Counted from the stretch's first letter, positions 1 to 7,736 are shown. The stretch is 64,000 bases of DNA from JAUIAI01 sp041396685 (GCA_041396685.1 JAWKYD010000005.1:124001-188000); one strand, 5' to 3'. Numbers and translations: made by a program. Notes: generated by a model from the sequence alone, not told the origin.

Positions 1-1
1 C

Positions 2-1282
2 GCCGCCAGCGCCCCTTCCGCCGGCCTCCCGGCGGCCGGGGGCGCGGCGACGACCACCGCACCGCCACGGCTCGATTTGTCGAAAGTGGCCTTTCCACCG
101 GTGCTCAGCGCCGTGAACATCGCGGACCTGAAACCGGGCGCCCCATCGGTGAGGATCCCGTTCACGATTCGCGCCAAGGGCCAGCCCAGGGTCGAGGTCC
201 GTGTCGATGGCCGCCCACGCGAAGACGCGAAGATTCAGCTGCCAAGCACGTTTACGGGACGAGAACGTGCCATCGCCGAGCTGAAATCACCGCCGCCGGG
301 CACGGTGATCCAGATCATCGCGCGCGACGAGAACGGGGTCTCCGAACCACTGGGCTTCAAGATCGCCACACCGGCCGCCGCGCAGCCGGCGACGGTCACG
401 GCGGTGCCGCCGGTCGTCGATCCCATCACGGCGTCGCCCGAGGCTCTCGCCGACGCGCTGGGAGAAAAGACCGCGCAGCCGGCAGCGCCGGCCGCGACGA
501 TCGCGCCGCCGGCGCCACGCGCCGAGCTCAGGCGGCCACGGTTGTTCGTGCTGGCGGTGGGTGTCAGCCGCTACCAGCTCCCCGAATACCAGCTCGGCCT
601 GGCCGACAAGGATTCGCGGGACTTCGTCGACGCGGTCACCGCCCAGCGCGGCCGCTACTACCGCGAGGTACAGTCGCGGGTTCTGACCAACCAGCATGCG
701 ACACGCGATGCGATCTCGGCCGGTCTGGAGTGGCTTGCCCGCGAAGTGGGCCCCGACGACGTCGGCATGCTGTTCATGGCCGGGCACGGTGTCAATGCCC
801 CCGACGGTCAGTATTACTTCATGCCTTACGAGGGCCGCCATCAGCAGCTCGGCACGACCAGCGTGCCCGAACAGGAGATCCGCTCCACCTTGGGTCGCAT
901 GCGCGGCAAGGCCTTGTTCTTCGTCGATACCTGCTACGCGGGCAATGCGCTTGGCAACTTTCGTACGGCCAGCCGCGAGCTGGCCAAACTGGCCAACAAC
1001 CTGGCCGCCACCGAGAACGGCGTGATCGTGTTCGCCTCCAGCTCCGGGCGGCAGCTGTCCGAGGAGAACGACGCCTGGGGCAACGGCGCGTTCACCAAGG
1101 CGCTGATCGAAGGCCTCAGTGGCAAGGCCGATTTGACCCATTCGGGACAGGTCACCTACAAAGGCCTGGACTATTACGTCTCCGACCAGGTCAGCCGGCT
1201 GACCCAGGGCCGCCAGACACCGGTGACGATCTCGCCGATCGGCGTGCCCGACTTCGCGATCGCCAACGTCCGCCAGATCTGA
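2..1282 (+). CDS. Caspase-like (peptidase C14) protein, 5' end outside window
   Basis: The frame is open from the first bases of the window, so the N-terminus is missing; the earliest possible start inside (TTG at 77) is probably not real. The visible part begins with a beta-rich segment (sequence PVLSAVNIADLKPG onward) of the kind that precedes caspase domains in multidomain proteins, then a Pro/Ala-rich linker. A caspase fold starts at RLFVLAVGVSRYQ. The catalytic dyad is visible as His in MAGHGVNAP and Cys in FFVDTCYAGN. Family members are Arg- or Lys-specific cysteine proteases, often in bacterial signalling or cell-death modules. It is convergent with the next gene, 17 bp away. A second caspase-like gene lies at 11.1-12.0 kb. 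Substrate and export are not known. Confidence 0.85.
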   Translation, partial: AASAPSAGLPAAGGAATTTAPPRLDLSKVAFPPVLSAVNIADLKPGAPSVRIPFTIRAKGQPRVEVRVDGRPREDAKIQLPSTFTGRERAIAELKSPPPGTVIQIIARDENGVSEPLGFKIATPAAAQPATVTAVPPVVDPITASPEALADALGEKTAQPAAPAATIAPPAPRAELRRPRLFVLAVGVSRYQLPEYQLGLADKDSRDFVDAVTAQRGRYYREVQSRVLTNQHATRDAISAGLEWLAREVGPDDVGMLFMAGHGVNAPDGQYYFMPYEGRHQQLGTTSVPEQEIRSTLGRMRGKALFFVDTCYAGNALGNFRTASRELAKLANNLAATENGVIVFASSSGRQLSEENDAWGNGAFTKALIEGLSGKADLTHSGQVTYKGLDYYVSDQVSRLTQGRQTPVTISPIGVPDFAIANVRQI

Positions 1283-1299
1283 CGGCGGACGGGTCGGGC

Positions 1300-1725
1300 T
1301 CAGCGCGCCGCCAGCGCCTGCAAGACCGGGCGCATCGGCGACAGGTCGTAGCCGGCGCCCGCGGCGGCGCGCACCAGATCGTCGATCGGCTCGCGCCCGG
1401 CCTGAGCCATCGCCCAGATCGAGCTCGAGCGCATGCCGGTGCGGCAGTAGATCAGCAACGGCCGCGGCAGTTCGTCCAGCGCGGCACGAAACGCCTCGAC
1501 ATCGGCCATCGTCTGACGCCCCGACGTGAACGGAATCGAACGAAACGCGATCCCGTGCTCGTTTGCAGAGCGCTCGATGTCGACCAGCATCGGCTGACCG
1601 GCGCCCTCGCCGTCGGGCCGGTTGTTGATGATGGCGCGCACGCCCCGCTCCGCCAGCGCGGCGACGTCGCCCGCGCCGATCTGACCCGCCACGAGAATGT
1701 CCGGGGTCAGCGATTTGAGTTCCAC
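1300..1725 (-). CDS. DUF442/TIGR01244-type phosphatase-like sulfur-transferase protein
   Basis: This is a 141-residue protein with a dual-specificity-phosphatase-like fold. The P-loop CRTGMRSS (pattern C-x5-R) is visible after the strand LLIYC, and the N-terminal motif of the family (LVAGQI) and IINNRPDGE are present. In the Blh proteins of sulfide-responsive operons this domain precedes a metallo-hydrolase (persulfide dioxygenase) domain; here it stands alone. Its start overlaps the end of the upstream YeeE-like gene by 19 bp, so the three minus-strand genes look like one operon. Known context points to sulfide or persulfide handling, but the reaction of the stand-alone domain is not settled. 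Confidence 0.8.
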   Translation of the reverse strand: MELKSLTPDILVAGQIGAGDVAALAERGVRAIINNRPDGEGAGQPMLVDIERSANEHGIAFRSIPFTSGRQTMADVEAFRAALDELPRPLLIYCRTGMRSSSIWAMAQAGREPIDDLVRAAAGAGYDLSPMRPVLQALAAR

Positions 1726-2192
1726 GACTTTGCTTTCCTTTGACGAATGAAATCCGGTGCGCCGGCCAGTGCCTGGGCCACGCGCACGCCGACGAGCATT
1801 GCCACGACGAAGACGGCCGCCCGCCAGTCACCGAGGCCGAGCACGGCCAACGAGGCCGCCGCTCCGAAACCGACCAAGCCGACGCTGACGCCCAGCAAGC
1901 AGGTTCCGATCAGCAGGGCTGGCCCGCACGAGGTCTTCTCACCCGCGAAGCGCTCCAGCCACTGCCGCCCGGGATGACGACGCAATGCGACTCTCCAACC
2001 GACCAGCATCGCCAGCCAGGCACCGACGGCCACGAACGACAGTGTCGGATCCCAGTTGCCGAAAACATCCAGAAACCCCTGCACACGCCGGGTATCGGTG
2101 ATTCCGGATACCACCAGCCCGATGCCGAGCACCAGGCCACCGATCAGATTCAACAGGCTGCGCACGAATGCGCGCTGGCGCCAGTCGGTCAC
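1707..2192 (-). CDS. YeeE/YedE-like membrane protein (DUF6691 half)
   Basis: The protein has 161 residues and about four hydrophobic segments, including LLNLIGGLVLGIGLVVSG near the N-terminus and ALLIGTCLLGVSVGLVG. The motif GLVVSGITDTRRVQGFLD is typical of the DUF6691 half of split YeeE/YedE transporters, which move thiosulfate or related sulfur compounds across the inner membrane. It lies 3 bp after its partner at 2196-2630 and overlaps the phosphatase-like gene, supporting a three-gene transcript. The transported sulfur species cannot be read from sequence. Confidence 0.82.
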   Translation of the reverse strand: MTDWRQRAFVRSLLNLIGGLVLGIGLVVSGITDTRRVQGFLDVFGNWDPTLSFVAVGAWLAMLVGWRVALRRHPGRQWLERFAGEKTSCGPALLIGTCLLGVSVGLVGFGAAASLAVLGLGDWRAAVFVVAMLVGVRVAQALAGAPDFIRQRKAKSWNSNR

Positions 2193-2195
2193 CGC

Positions 2196-2630
2196 TCAGA
2201 TCCTGCCCAGAAACTGACGGATCGCGCTCAGGGTCAGCACGGCCGTCAAAAATATCGACACGACAGCGAACCAGGAGCGCGGCGACGGCCGGGTCATGCC
2301 GGCAAGGCCATGCCAGATCGTGCAGCCGGCGGCCAGATGGGCGCCCAGGCCCAAGCAGAAACCGGCCAGGGCCAGCACTCCGGTGGCGTCGCTGGCGCCG
2401 GATTCACCGGCCACACCCAGCCACGACAGCAGCCTGGGGCCGAGCAGCACACCGACCAGCAACGCCAGGCGGTTGCGCCAGCGCGGATCGATCGGCCGGC
2501 AAGTCAGTGCCCGCAAGGTCTCGGCGATGTCCAGCGGCCGGCCGTTGACCAGCATCAGGAACGCCGCTGCGGCGCCGATCATCAGCCCGCCGACCAGCGC
2601 CGACACCCATGGAGACTGCAATACCAGCAC
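2196..2630 (-). CDS. YeeE/YedE family membrane protein
   Basis: This 144-residue, multi-helix protein carries the YeeE signature around a conserved cysteine (GAHLAAGCTIWHGLAGM), followed by the PRSWFAV segment; the Cys is thought to bind the sulfur substrate in the family. Together with the downstream DUF6691 gene it probably forms a two-part sulfur transporter. It is the first gene of the minus-strand operon and is divergent from the amyloid cluster across a 383-bp spacer. No ArsR/BigR-type regulator is seen nearby, although such regulators often accompany this set. Confidence 0.8.
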   Translation of the reverse strand: MLVLQSPWVSALVGGLMIGAAAAFLMLVNGRPLDIAETLRALTCRPIDPRWRNRLALLVGVLLGPRLLSWLGVAGESGASDATGVLALAGFCLGLGAHLAAGCTIWHGLAGMTRPSPRSWFAVVSIFLTAVLTLSAIRQFLGRI

Positions 2631-3013
2631 CCGGAAATTCCGTCGGACATCCCAAATGCCGGCGATTGTAAGTCAGTGGATTCGTGCCCACTATCGATGA
2701 TGCGTCCGAGTGCTACCCACTGTCATTGCGTATTGTCAATTGGGGGCGTATGTTCGTGTCCGTCGGCTGCAACGGTCGATGCCGGCGGCCGCCAATGGCC
2801 CCAATGCGGGTTCGACTCGACGTGAGTTGTGCCGGTCAATCAAACAGGGAGACGCCAGGAAAAAATGTTCCCCACGCTTTGAACCGATCCTTGCCCGAGA
2901 ACGACCAAGGACCAAGAGCGCACGGCCCAATCAACCAAATCTGCCGCGAAAGCTCTTGCAAGCCCAATCTCGAGCAATTCACCCAGTCCCGATACCCCAG
3001 CAAGGAGCCTCAC
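2631..3013. other. 383-bp divergent intergenic region upstream of the curli-like cluster
   Basis: No convincing gene is present. It separates the YeeE operon (minus) from the first repeat-protein gene (plus). It contains a possible sigma-70 promoter at 2726-2754 and then about 250 bp of leader with A-rich stretches around 2860 and 2935. A leader this long leaves room for post-transcriptional control, but no defined riboswitch was recognised. Confidence 0.5.
2726..2754 (+). promoter_or_regulatory. Possible sigma-70 promoter for the curli-like cluster
   Basis: TTGCGT (2726-2731) and TATGTT (2749-2754) are separated by 17 bp. The -35 box is the same hexamer as in the groE promoter of this window. 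Both boxes are imperfect matches, so this is a candidate only. Confidence 0.3.
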
Positions 3014-3652
3014 ATGAAAAGCACCAAGATCCTGATCGCCGCCGCCATCGCCGGTCTGTTCGCCACCTCCGCCATGGCGCAGAAAGCCACCGTCGACCTC
3101 AAGAACGCCGAGCAGCGTCAAGGCGGCGGCCAGAACAACACCCAGCGCGCCGACATCGGTGTCGCCAAGGGCCGTGCCGACGTGGACGTCAAGGCGCGCA
3201 ACATCGACCAGACCCAGCGTGGCGGTCAGGGCAACACGCAAAACCTGGCGATCGGCACGGGCTCGGGCCGCTCCACGGTGGACGTCAAGGCGCGTAACGT
3301 CGACCAGAGCCAGCGCGGCGGCCAGGGCAACAGCCAGACCGCGGTGATCGGCAAGGGCTCGGGCCGTGCCGACGTGAAGGTCCGTGCCAACAACGTCGAC
3401 CAGGCGCAGCAAGGTGGTCAGGGCAACAGCCAGAAGCTGGCGATCGGCAAGGGTTCGGGCGGCGCCAAGGTGGACGTGAAAGCCAGCAACATCGAGCAGC
3501 ATCAGCGTCAGGGCCTCGGCAACAGCCAGAACATGACGCTCGGTCAGGCTTCCGGTCGTGGTCAGGTCAAAGTGACCGCCGACAAGGTCGAGCAGCACCA
3601 GCATGGCGGCCAGAACAATGCCCAGACCATGAACGTCGGCAAGGCGAACTAA
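3014..3652 (+). CDS. Secreted curlin-like repeat protein A (6 x 32 residues)
   Basis: The ATG at 3014 is preceded by AAGGAG. The 212-residue product has a Sec signal peptide ending ATSAMA and then six tandem units. Each full unit is 32 residues with the pattern VDVKAxNVDQxQxGGQGNxQ, then xxxIGxGSGR. Alternating beta-branched/polar residues, a Q-x-G-G-x-G-N turn and a second strand ending IG resemble the strand-turn-strand repeats of curlins (CsgA/CsgB). The Gln/Asn/Gly richness and lack of Cys fit an extracellular amyloid or beta-solenoid. It is the first gene of the cluster and is followed by strong hairpins, which suits a highly expressed major subunit. It is not a clear CsgA orthologue: the core motif has one extra residue. 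The structural role is inferred. Confidence 0.75.
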   Translation: MKSTKILIAAAIAGLFATSAMAQKATVDLKNAEQRQGGGQNNTQRADIGVAKGRADVDVKARNIDQTQRGGQGNTQNLAIGTGSGRSTVDVKARNVDQSQRGGQGNSQTAVIGKGSGRADVKVRANNVDQAQQGGQGNSQKLAIGKGSGGAKVDVKASNIEQHQRQGLGNSQNMTLGQASGRGQVKVTADKVEQHQHGGQNNAQTMNVGKAN

Positions 3653-3686
3653 ACTCCACCATCGAGAGATCGTAAGGTCGATCCAT

Positions 3687-3749
3687 CCGGCGGGAGTCCC
3701 AGCGTCTCCCGCCGGTTGCGTAAGAGGGTCAGAGGCCCTCTTACGCAAC
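3687..3749 (+). terminator. Two consecutive perfect hairpins after repeat protein A
   Basis: A 10-bp perfect inverted repeat (3687-3696 with 3706-3715) is followed at once by a 14-bp perfect one (3715-3728 with 3736-3749; arm GTTGCGTAAGAGGG, 7-nt loop). There is no T-tract. They may act as an attenuator or mRNA 3'-end stabiliser that raises subunit mRNA over the downstream transporter genes. Confidence 0.65.
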
Positions 3750-3825
3750 CGGGCAAGAACCGACCCCTCCGAAGAAGCCGGTCACCCCCCCTGATCGCAA
3801 ACCAGCATCCGAAGGAAGGTCCGCC

Positions 3826-4152
3826 ATGAAACGACAACTCCCCTATTTCTCGGTCGTCGCATTGTTCGCCCTGGCCATCGGCACCGCGCCCGCCATCTCG
3901 CTGGCGGCCTCGTCCGAGATCGTCGAACTCGAACCCGGCGATGCCGCAAAGGTGGCACGCGAGAAGATCCGCCAGCGCGGCCCCAATCGCCTGCAGGCCC
4001 TGGCCGACGACGGCTCCGGTGGCGACAGCGCCGATTGCGGCAGCGTCAACATCGGCAATCAACAGGACACCTCGGCACGTGGCCAGATCAACCCCCGCAA
4101 TCAGACGACGATCATCACCGGCAACATCTTCAATCTGGCCAACTGCCGATGA
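3826..4152 (+). CDS. Small secreted protein of the curli-like cluster
   Basis: The ATG is preceded by GGAAGG. The 108-residue protein has a signal peptide (hydrophobic VVALFALAIGTAPAISLA), a charged middle (EPGDAAKVAREKIRQRG) and a C-terminal part with two cysteines (DCGSVNIGNQQ and FNLANCR) that could form a disulfide. The C-terminal Gly/Asn/Gln/Ile pattern (SVNIGNQQ, TTIITGNIFN) resembles a single imperfect copy of the neighbouring repeat. It may be a minor subunit, nucleator or accessory factor acting with the CsgG-like protein. No named family was recognised. Confidence 0.6.
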   Translation: MKRQLPYFSVVALFALAIGTAPAISLAASSEIVELEPGDAAKVAREKIRQRGPNRLQALADDGSGGDSADCGSVNIGNQQDTSARGQINPRNQTTIITGNIFNLANCR

Positions 4153-4186
4153 GCGGCCTCGCCCAACCAACCTTGAGATCAAAGAC

Positions 4187-5794
4187 ATGAAACCGCAGCG
4201 CCTTCTCGAGCTCTCGATGCGCCCCTCGCGGCGCCTCGGCACCCGCCTGGGCGGCCTCGCAGTCACCGCCTCGCTTGCCGCCTGCGCGGCCACCGCCCCG
4301 GTCACCGACTATGACAAGGACGTCGCCAAGCGCGCCGAAGAAGTCCGCTCCAGCATGTCCAATGCGCCGGAGCAGACCCGCACCGGCTTCGGTCCCGTGC
4401 TGCGCTGCATGGATTTCATGTTCCTGACCTACGGCGTGCAAAACCTGTCGGTGCTGATCGAGGACATCCCCGATGCGACGCGCAAGGTCAATGCCAGCGG
4501 CAAGGACATGATCATCTCGGCCGTGTCGCAGATGTCGCGACGCAGCCGGGCCGTGAAGCTGGTCGCGTTCAGCGTCGGCGATGCCACGCTGGGTGCGGTC
4601 ATCGGTCTGCACACCCGGGCACAGGCGCTCGAGAATCCGCCCGATTTCGCGATCCGCGGTTCGGTGTCCCAATTCGATGAGAATCTGGCCCGCAAGCAGG
4701 GCGACATCGGCGTCGGCATCGGTGCGGTCAGCGCCGGGGTGGCTGCGCAAGGCTCGGCATCCGTGTTGGCGCTCGATCTCAGCGTCATATCCACCAAGTC
4801 CCTCGAACTCGTGCCGGGCGCCACCTCGAAGAATTCGGTGCTGGTCATGAAGCAGGGCGAAGGCGCCGACGGCGAGGTCAACACGCGCAAGTTCGGGCTG
4901 AATTTCAGCTTCACGCTGGCGCGCAGCGAAGGGACCGCGCAGGCATTGCGCACGCTCTCCGAGCTGGCCACGATCGAGCTGTTCGGCAAGCTGACCAAGA
5001 TTCCGTACTGGACCTGTCTGGGTGCCGACGAAAGCGACCCGGGCGTGCAGGCCGAGATCACCGACTGGTGGGAGACGCTGGCCGCCGACCCGCCCTCGCT
5101 GGTCGCCTACCTGCAGCAGCAGATGCGCGCACGCGGTCTCTATGGCGGTCGGATCAACGGCCAGGTCGACGATTCCCTGCTGCATGCGATCGGCATCTAT
5201 CAGCAGGCCATGGGCGGCAAGTCCTCGACGGAGCTCGACTTCGAGTTCTTCCGCAACTACCTGCGCACCGACCACTCGACGGTGCAGGCAAAGGCGCGTG
5301 AACTGCTGGCCGCCAATCCGGGCCCGGCGGCCGCCTCTCAGCCTCCGCAGCAGGTCGCCGCGCTCGATTCCGCCAACGGTGCGGCGCGGCTGCCACTGGT
5401 CTACGTGGCCGGCGACCTGGGACCGAACATGTCCTACAAGCGGGGTCAGCCGTTCAAGATCGATGTGGCGGTGGACAGCGACAGCTATCTGTACTGCTAC
5501 CTGCTCGATGCGCAGAACAAGGTCAATCAGTTCTACCCGAACCCCGTGCAGACGAGCCCGGCAATTGCCGGCGGCACGCGGCTGCAGTTCCCGGGAGACC
5601 TGCCCTTCACGTTCGTCGCCAGTCCTACCGGCGAGCGCGAATCGATCGCCTGCTTTGCAGCCCTTCAATCGCTCGGTGATTCGCCGCTGGACTCCATACC
5701 CAGGGCGGAAAGCACGGACGAACTCACCTCGGCCTTCAGACAGGTGGCCGGCCCCGGTTTCGGCGTAGGAGTCTACGATGTCAACGTCCAATAA
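4187..5794 (+). CDS. CsgG-like lipoprotein with PG-binding-like and DUF4384 extension
   Basis: I chose the ATG at 4187 because it gives a lipoprotein signal with lipobox LAAC (Cys33). Residues about 60-300 resemble CsgG/HfaB: the segments DFAIRGSVSQFDEN, SASVLALDLSVISTKSLEL and a C-terminal helix SELATIELFGKLTKIPYW follow the family's order. CsgG forms the outer-membrane curli secretion channel. This protein has 535 residues, roughly twice the usual length. Residues about 310-345 (YLQQQMRARGLYGGRINGQ) look like a peptidoglycan-binding repeat, and about 400-500 (KIDVAVDSDSYLYCYLLD, FYPNPVQTSPAIAGGTRL) match DUF4384. It sits between the two subunit genes and overlaps the next gene by 17 bp, implying translational coupling. 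Export of the repeat proteins is inferred. Confidence 0.75.
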   Translation: MKPQRLLELSMRPSRRLGTRLGGLAVTASLAACAATAPVTDYDKDVAKRAEEVRSSMSNAPEQTRTGFGPVLRCMDFMFLTYGVQNLSVLIEDIPDATRKVNASGKDMIISAVSQMSRRSRAVKLVAFSVGDATLGAVIGLHTRAQALENPPDFAIRGSVSQFDENLARKQGDIGVGIGAVSAGVAAQGSASVLALDLSVISTKSLELVPGATSKNSVLVMKQGEGADGEVNTRKFGLNFSFTLARSEGTAQALRTLSELATIELFGKLTKIPYWTCLGADESDPGVQAEITDWWETLAADPPSLVAYLQQQMRARGLYGGRINGQVDDSLLHAIGIYQQAMGGKSSTELDFEFFRNYLRTDHSTVQAKARELLAANPGPAAASQPPQQVAALDSANGAARLPLVYVAGDLGPNMSYKRGQPFKIDVAVDSDSYLYCYLLDAQNKVNQFYPNPVQTSPAIAGGTRLQFPGDLPFTFVASPTGERESIACFAALQSLGDSPLDSIPRAESTDELTSAFRQVAGPGFGVGVYDVNVQ

Positions 5795-6092
5795 GTGCCT
5801 CTTGCTCGCGGCGTTCGCCGCCGCGCTCTGCGCTCCCGCCCTGGCCGGCATGGAAGATCGGGAAGCCCGCACCAAGCCGACCAAGGTCGAATCCATGGCC
5901 CGCATCGTCGACCGCAGCAAGAGCAGCTCGCTGCGGTGCTTCCAGGAAGGCAAGCTGGTGTTCGAGAGCGCGGGCGTCGAGCCCGCCTCGGAAGCCCACA
6001 ACATCTCGGTCCTGAAGGCCGGCACGAACCGCTCGATCCAACTGATCGACCTGCGTCATGGCATCTGCATCGTGGACTACACCAATGGCTGA
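5778..6092 (+). CDS. Small secreted protein coupled to the CsgG-like gene
   Basis: The ATG lies 7 bp after TAGGAG, inside the end of the CsgG-like gene (17-bp overlap). The 104-residue product has a signal peptide (CLLLAAFAAALCAPALA) and a mature domain of about 80 residues with two cysteines (SLRCFQEG and GICIVDYTNG). Size and position are reminiscent of the CsgE and CsgF accessory proteins of curli systems, but no motif of either family was recognised, so orthology is not claimed. It overlaps the next gene by 8 bp. Confidence 0.65.
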   Translation: MSTSNKCLLLAAFAAALCAPALAGMEDREARTKPTKVESMARIVDRSKSSSLRCFQEGKLVFESAGVEPASEAHNISVLKAGTNRSIQLIDLRHGICIVDYTNG

Positions 6093-6786
6093 TTCCACCC
6101 AACGCCGCAGGCTGCTCGCGGCGGCGGTCAGCGGGGTCGCACTGGGCCTGCCGATGATCGCCGCCAGCGCCGCCGACAAGGGCAAAGCTTCCTCCGACGC
6201 CTGGCATGTCCGCGTCGAAGTGCCGGGCGACGTCACCATCGGCACCGGTGAGCGTCCGTCGGTGAAGATCGATGCCGAGCCCGGTGTGCGCGACAAGATC
6301 CAGGCGAGCATCAACGGCCACAGCATCGATATCCACACCACCGGCTCGTTCCAGACCCAGCAGCCGATCCGCATCACGGTGGTGGCGGGCCCGGTCGGCA
6401 GGCTCGAGGTCATGGGCACCACGGCGGCGATGCTGAGCGGTGCCACGGCCCCGATCCTGACCGCAGTCGTCGGTGACACGGCCTCGCTCGCGCTCTCCGA
6501 TGTGAACCTCGACCAGCTCTCGCTCGACATACGTGGGAGCGCGGGGGTGCAGGCCAGCGGATCGGCCACGCAACAGCACCTGAAGCTCGCCGATGCGGCC
6601 TCGTTCGATGGCTCCGAGCTTTCCGGTGACGTCGTCCGAGCCGAGTTGTCCGGCAGCTCCGACGCCGCGGTGGCCGCACGTTCCAAACTGCAGGCAAAGG
6701 TACGCGATGCGGCCGGGCTCACCTACCGCGGCGAGCCGCAGATCGAATCCAGCGTTCAGGATGCGGGCAGCCTGTCATCCGAGTGA
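6085..6786 (+). CDS. Exported DUF2807 (head GIN domain) protein
   Basis: The ATG at 6085 overlaps the upstream stop by 8 bp. The 233-residue protein has an N-terminal signal with several arginines (STQRRRLLAAAVSGVALG), possibly Tat-type but without a full twin-arginine motif. The mature part is a regular series of short beta strands (GSFQTQQPIRITVVAG, IRGSAGVQASGSATQ, AELSGSSDAAVAARSKL) as in DUF2807 right-handed beta-helix proteins. The family is described as putative adhesin-like. Its place between the CsgG-like exporter and the second subunit gene suggests a role at the cell surface in assembling or anchoring the fibre; this is inference. Confidence 0.7.
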   Translation: MADSTQRRRLLAAAVSGVALGLPMIAASAADKGKASSDAWHVRVEVPGDVTIGTGERPSVKIDAEPGVRDKIQASINGHSIDIHTTGSFQTQQPIRITVVAGPVGRLEVMGTTAAMLSGATAPILTAVVGDTASLALSDVNLDQLSLDIRGSAGVQASGSATQQHLKLADAASFDGSELSGDVVRAELSGSSDAAVAARSKLQAKVRDAAGLTYRGEPQIESSVQDAGSLSSE

Positions 6787-6809
6787 ACGCTCCTTCACGG
6801 AGAGGAATC

Positions 6810-7640
6810 ATGAACAGAATCGCCCCGTCATCCAGCCGTCCGGCCATGCGCCGGATAGCGATCGCCATCGGTCTCGCGGTCGCCGCTTCGGCCAGTTACG
6901 CGCAGTCCACCACCGTGCGTCTCGGCAATGCCAGCCAGAATCAGGCCGGCGCGGCCAACACCCAGAAGGCCGACATCGGCAATGCCAGCCAGGGTGGCAC
7001 GACCCGCGTGAACGTCGGCAACGCGAGCCAGAACCAGATCGGCGCCGGCCAGCGCCAGTCGCTCGAGGTGGGTAACGTCAAGGGTTCGGGGCGTGCGAAC
7101 GTCAACGTCGGCTCGATCCGTCAGGATCAGGCCGGTGTCTCCAACTCGCAGTCGGCCAAGGTCGGCAATGTCACCGGCTCGGGCAGCACGCGGGTCGATA
7201 TCGGCTCGGCCAATCAGCTGCAGGCAGGCGCCCTCAATCGCCAGCAACTCGAGGTCGGCAACGTCAGCGGCAGCGGCAGTTCGAACGTCCGGGCCGGCAG
7301 CCTGAACCAGGGCCAGGCCGGTGCACTGAACGATCAGAAGATGGAAATCGGCAATTCGAAGGGCGCGGGCCAGTCGAACGTGAACGTCGGCACGGTCAAT
7401 CAGCTGCAGGCAGGTACGATGAACCGTCAGAATGTGCGCATCGGCAACACGGCTGGCAACGGACGGGCGAACGTCAACGTCGGCAGTGTCGTTCAGGCGC
7501 AAGCCGGCGCGCTGAACAATCAGTCGGTCGAGATCGGCAACAATACCTCGGGCGGCACGACCAATGTCACCGTCGGCGGCATCGTTCAAGGTCAGGCCGG
7601 CGTCGGTCAGACCAATAAGATCCGAATTGGCAATCGTTGA
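6810..7640 (+). CDS. Secreted curlin-like repeat protein B (8 x 31 residues)
   Basis: The ATG at 6810 is preceded by GGAGAGG. The 276-residue product has a signal peptide ending AASASYA and then eight units, mostly 31 residues, with the pattern VNVGxxxQxQAGxxNxQ, then xxxIGN plus a Gly/Ser/Asn turn. The Q-x-G-x-x-N core matches the curlin consensus better than protein A does. There is no Cys and few charged residues. Repeat units 3-7 are very alike, and the units differ from those of protein A in length and in having VG where A has VK. A natural reading is that A and B are paired subunits, as CsgA and CsgB are, but which nucleates cannot be told. Confidence 0.75.
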   Translation: MNRIAPSSSRPAMRRIAIAIGLAVAASASYAQSTTVRLGNASQNQAGAANTQKADIGNASQGGTTRVNVGNASQNQIGAGQRQSLEVGNVKGSGRANVNVGSIRQDQAGVSNSQSAKVGNVTGSGSTRVDIGSANQLQAGALNRQQLEVGNVSGSGSSNVRAGSLNQGQAGALNDQKMEIGNSKGAGQSNVNVGTVNQLQAGTMNRQNVRIGNTAGNGRANVNVGSVVQAQAGALNNQSVEIGNNTSGGTTNVTVGGIVQGQAGVGQTNKIRIGNR

Positions 7641-7660
7641 GCGCGGTTCGTGAACCGCGC
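7641..7660 (+). terminator. Hairpin directly after repeat protein B
   Basis: GCGCGGTTC (7641-7649) and GAACCGCGC (7652-7660) form a compact stem starting one base after the stop codon. There is no T-tract, so partial termination or RNA protection is more likely than a full stop. Confidence 0.45.
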
Positions 7661-7736
7661 GCTCACAGCCGACGACTCACGCATACGAACGAACATCGCC
7701 CGACGCGATGTCCAGCAACCGAACGGAGCAATCGAA

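Noticed and set aside
1740..2825. 361-codon plus-strand frame across the YeeE genes
   Set aside because: Gln/His/Arg-rich antisense frame with no signature. The YeeE family motifs are on the minus strand.
2684..3013. Upstream in-frame extension of repeat protein A
   Set aside because: The signal peptide and AAGGAG site point to the ATG at 3014; the extension lacks conserved sequence.
4130..6025. Long open frame on the minus strand opposite the CsgG-like gene
   Set aside because: Arg/His-rich translation with no motif; it mirrors the codon bias of the real plus-strand gene.
5778..6092. Assignment as CsgE or CsgF
   Set aside because: Size and place fit, but no family motif could be seen, so only analogy is suggested.
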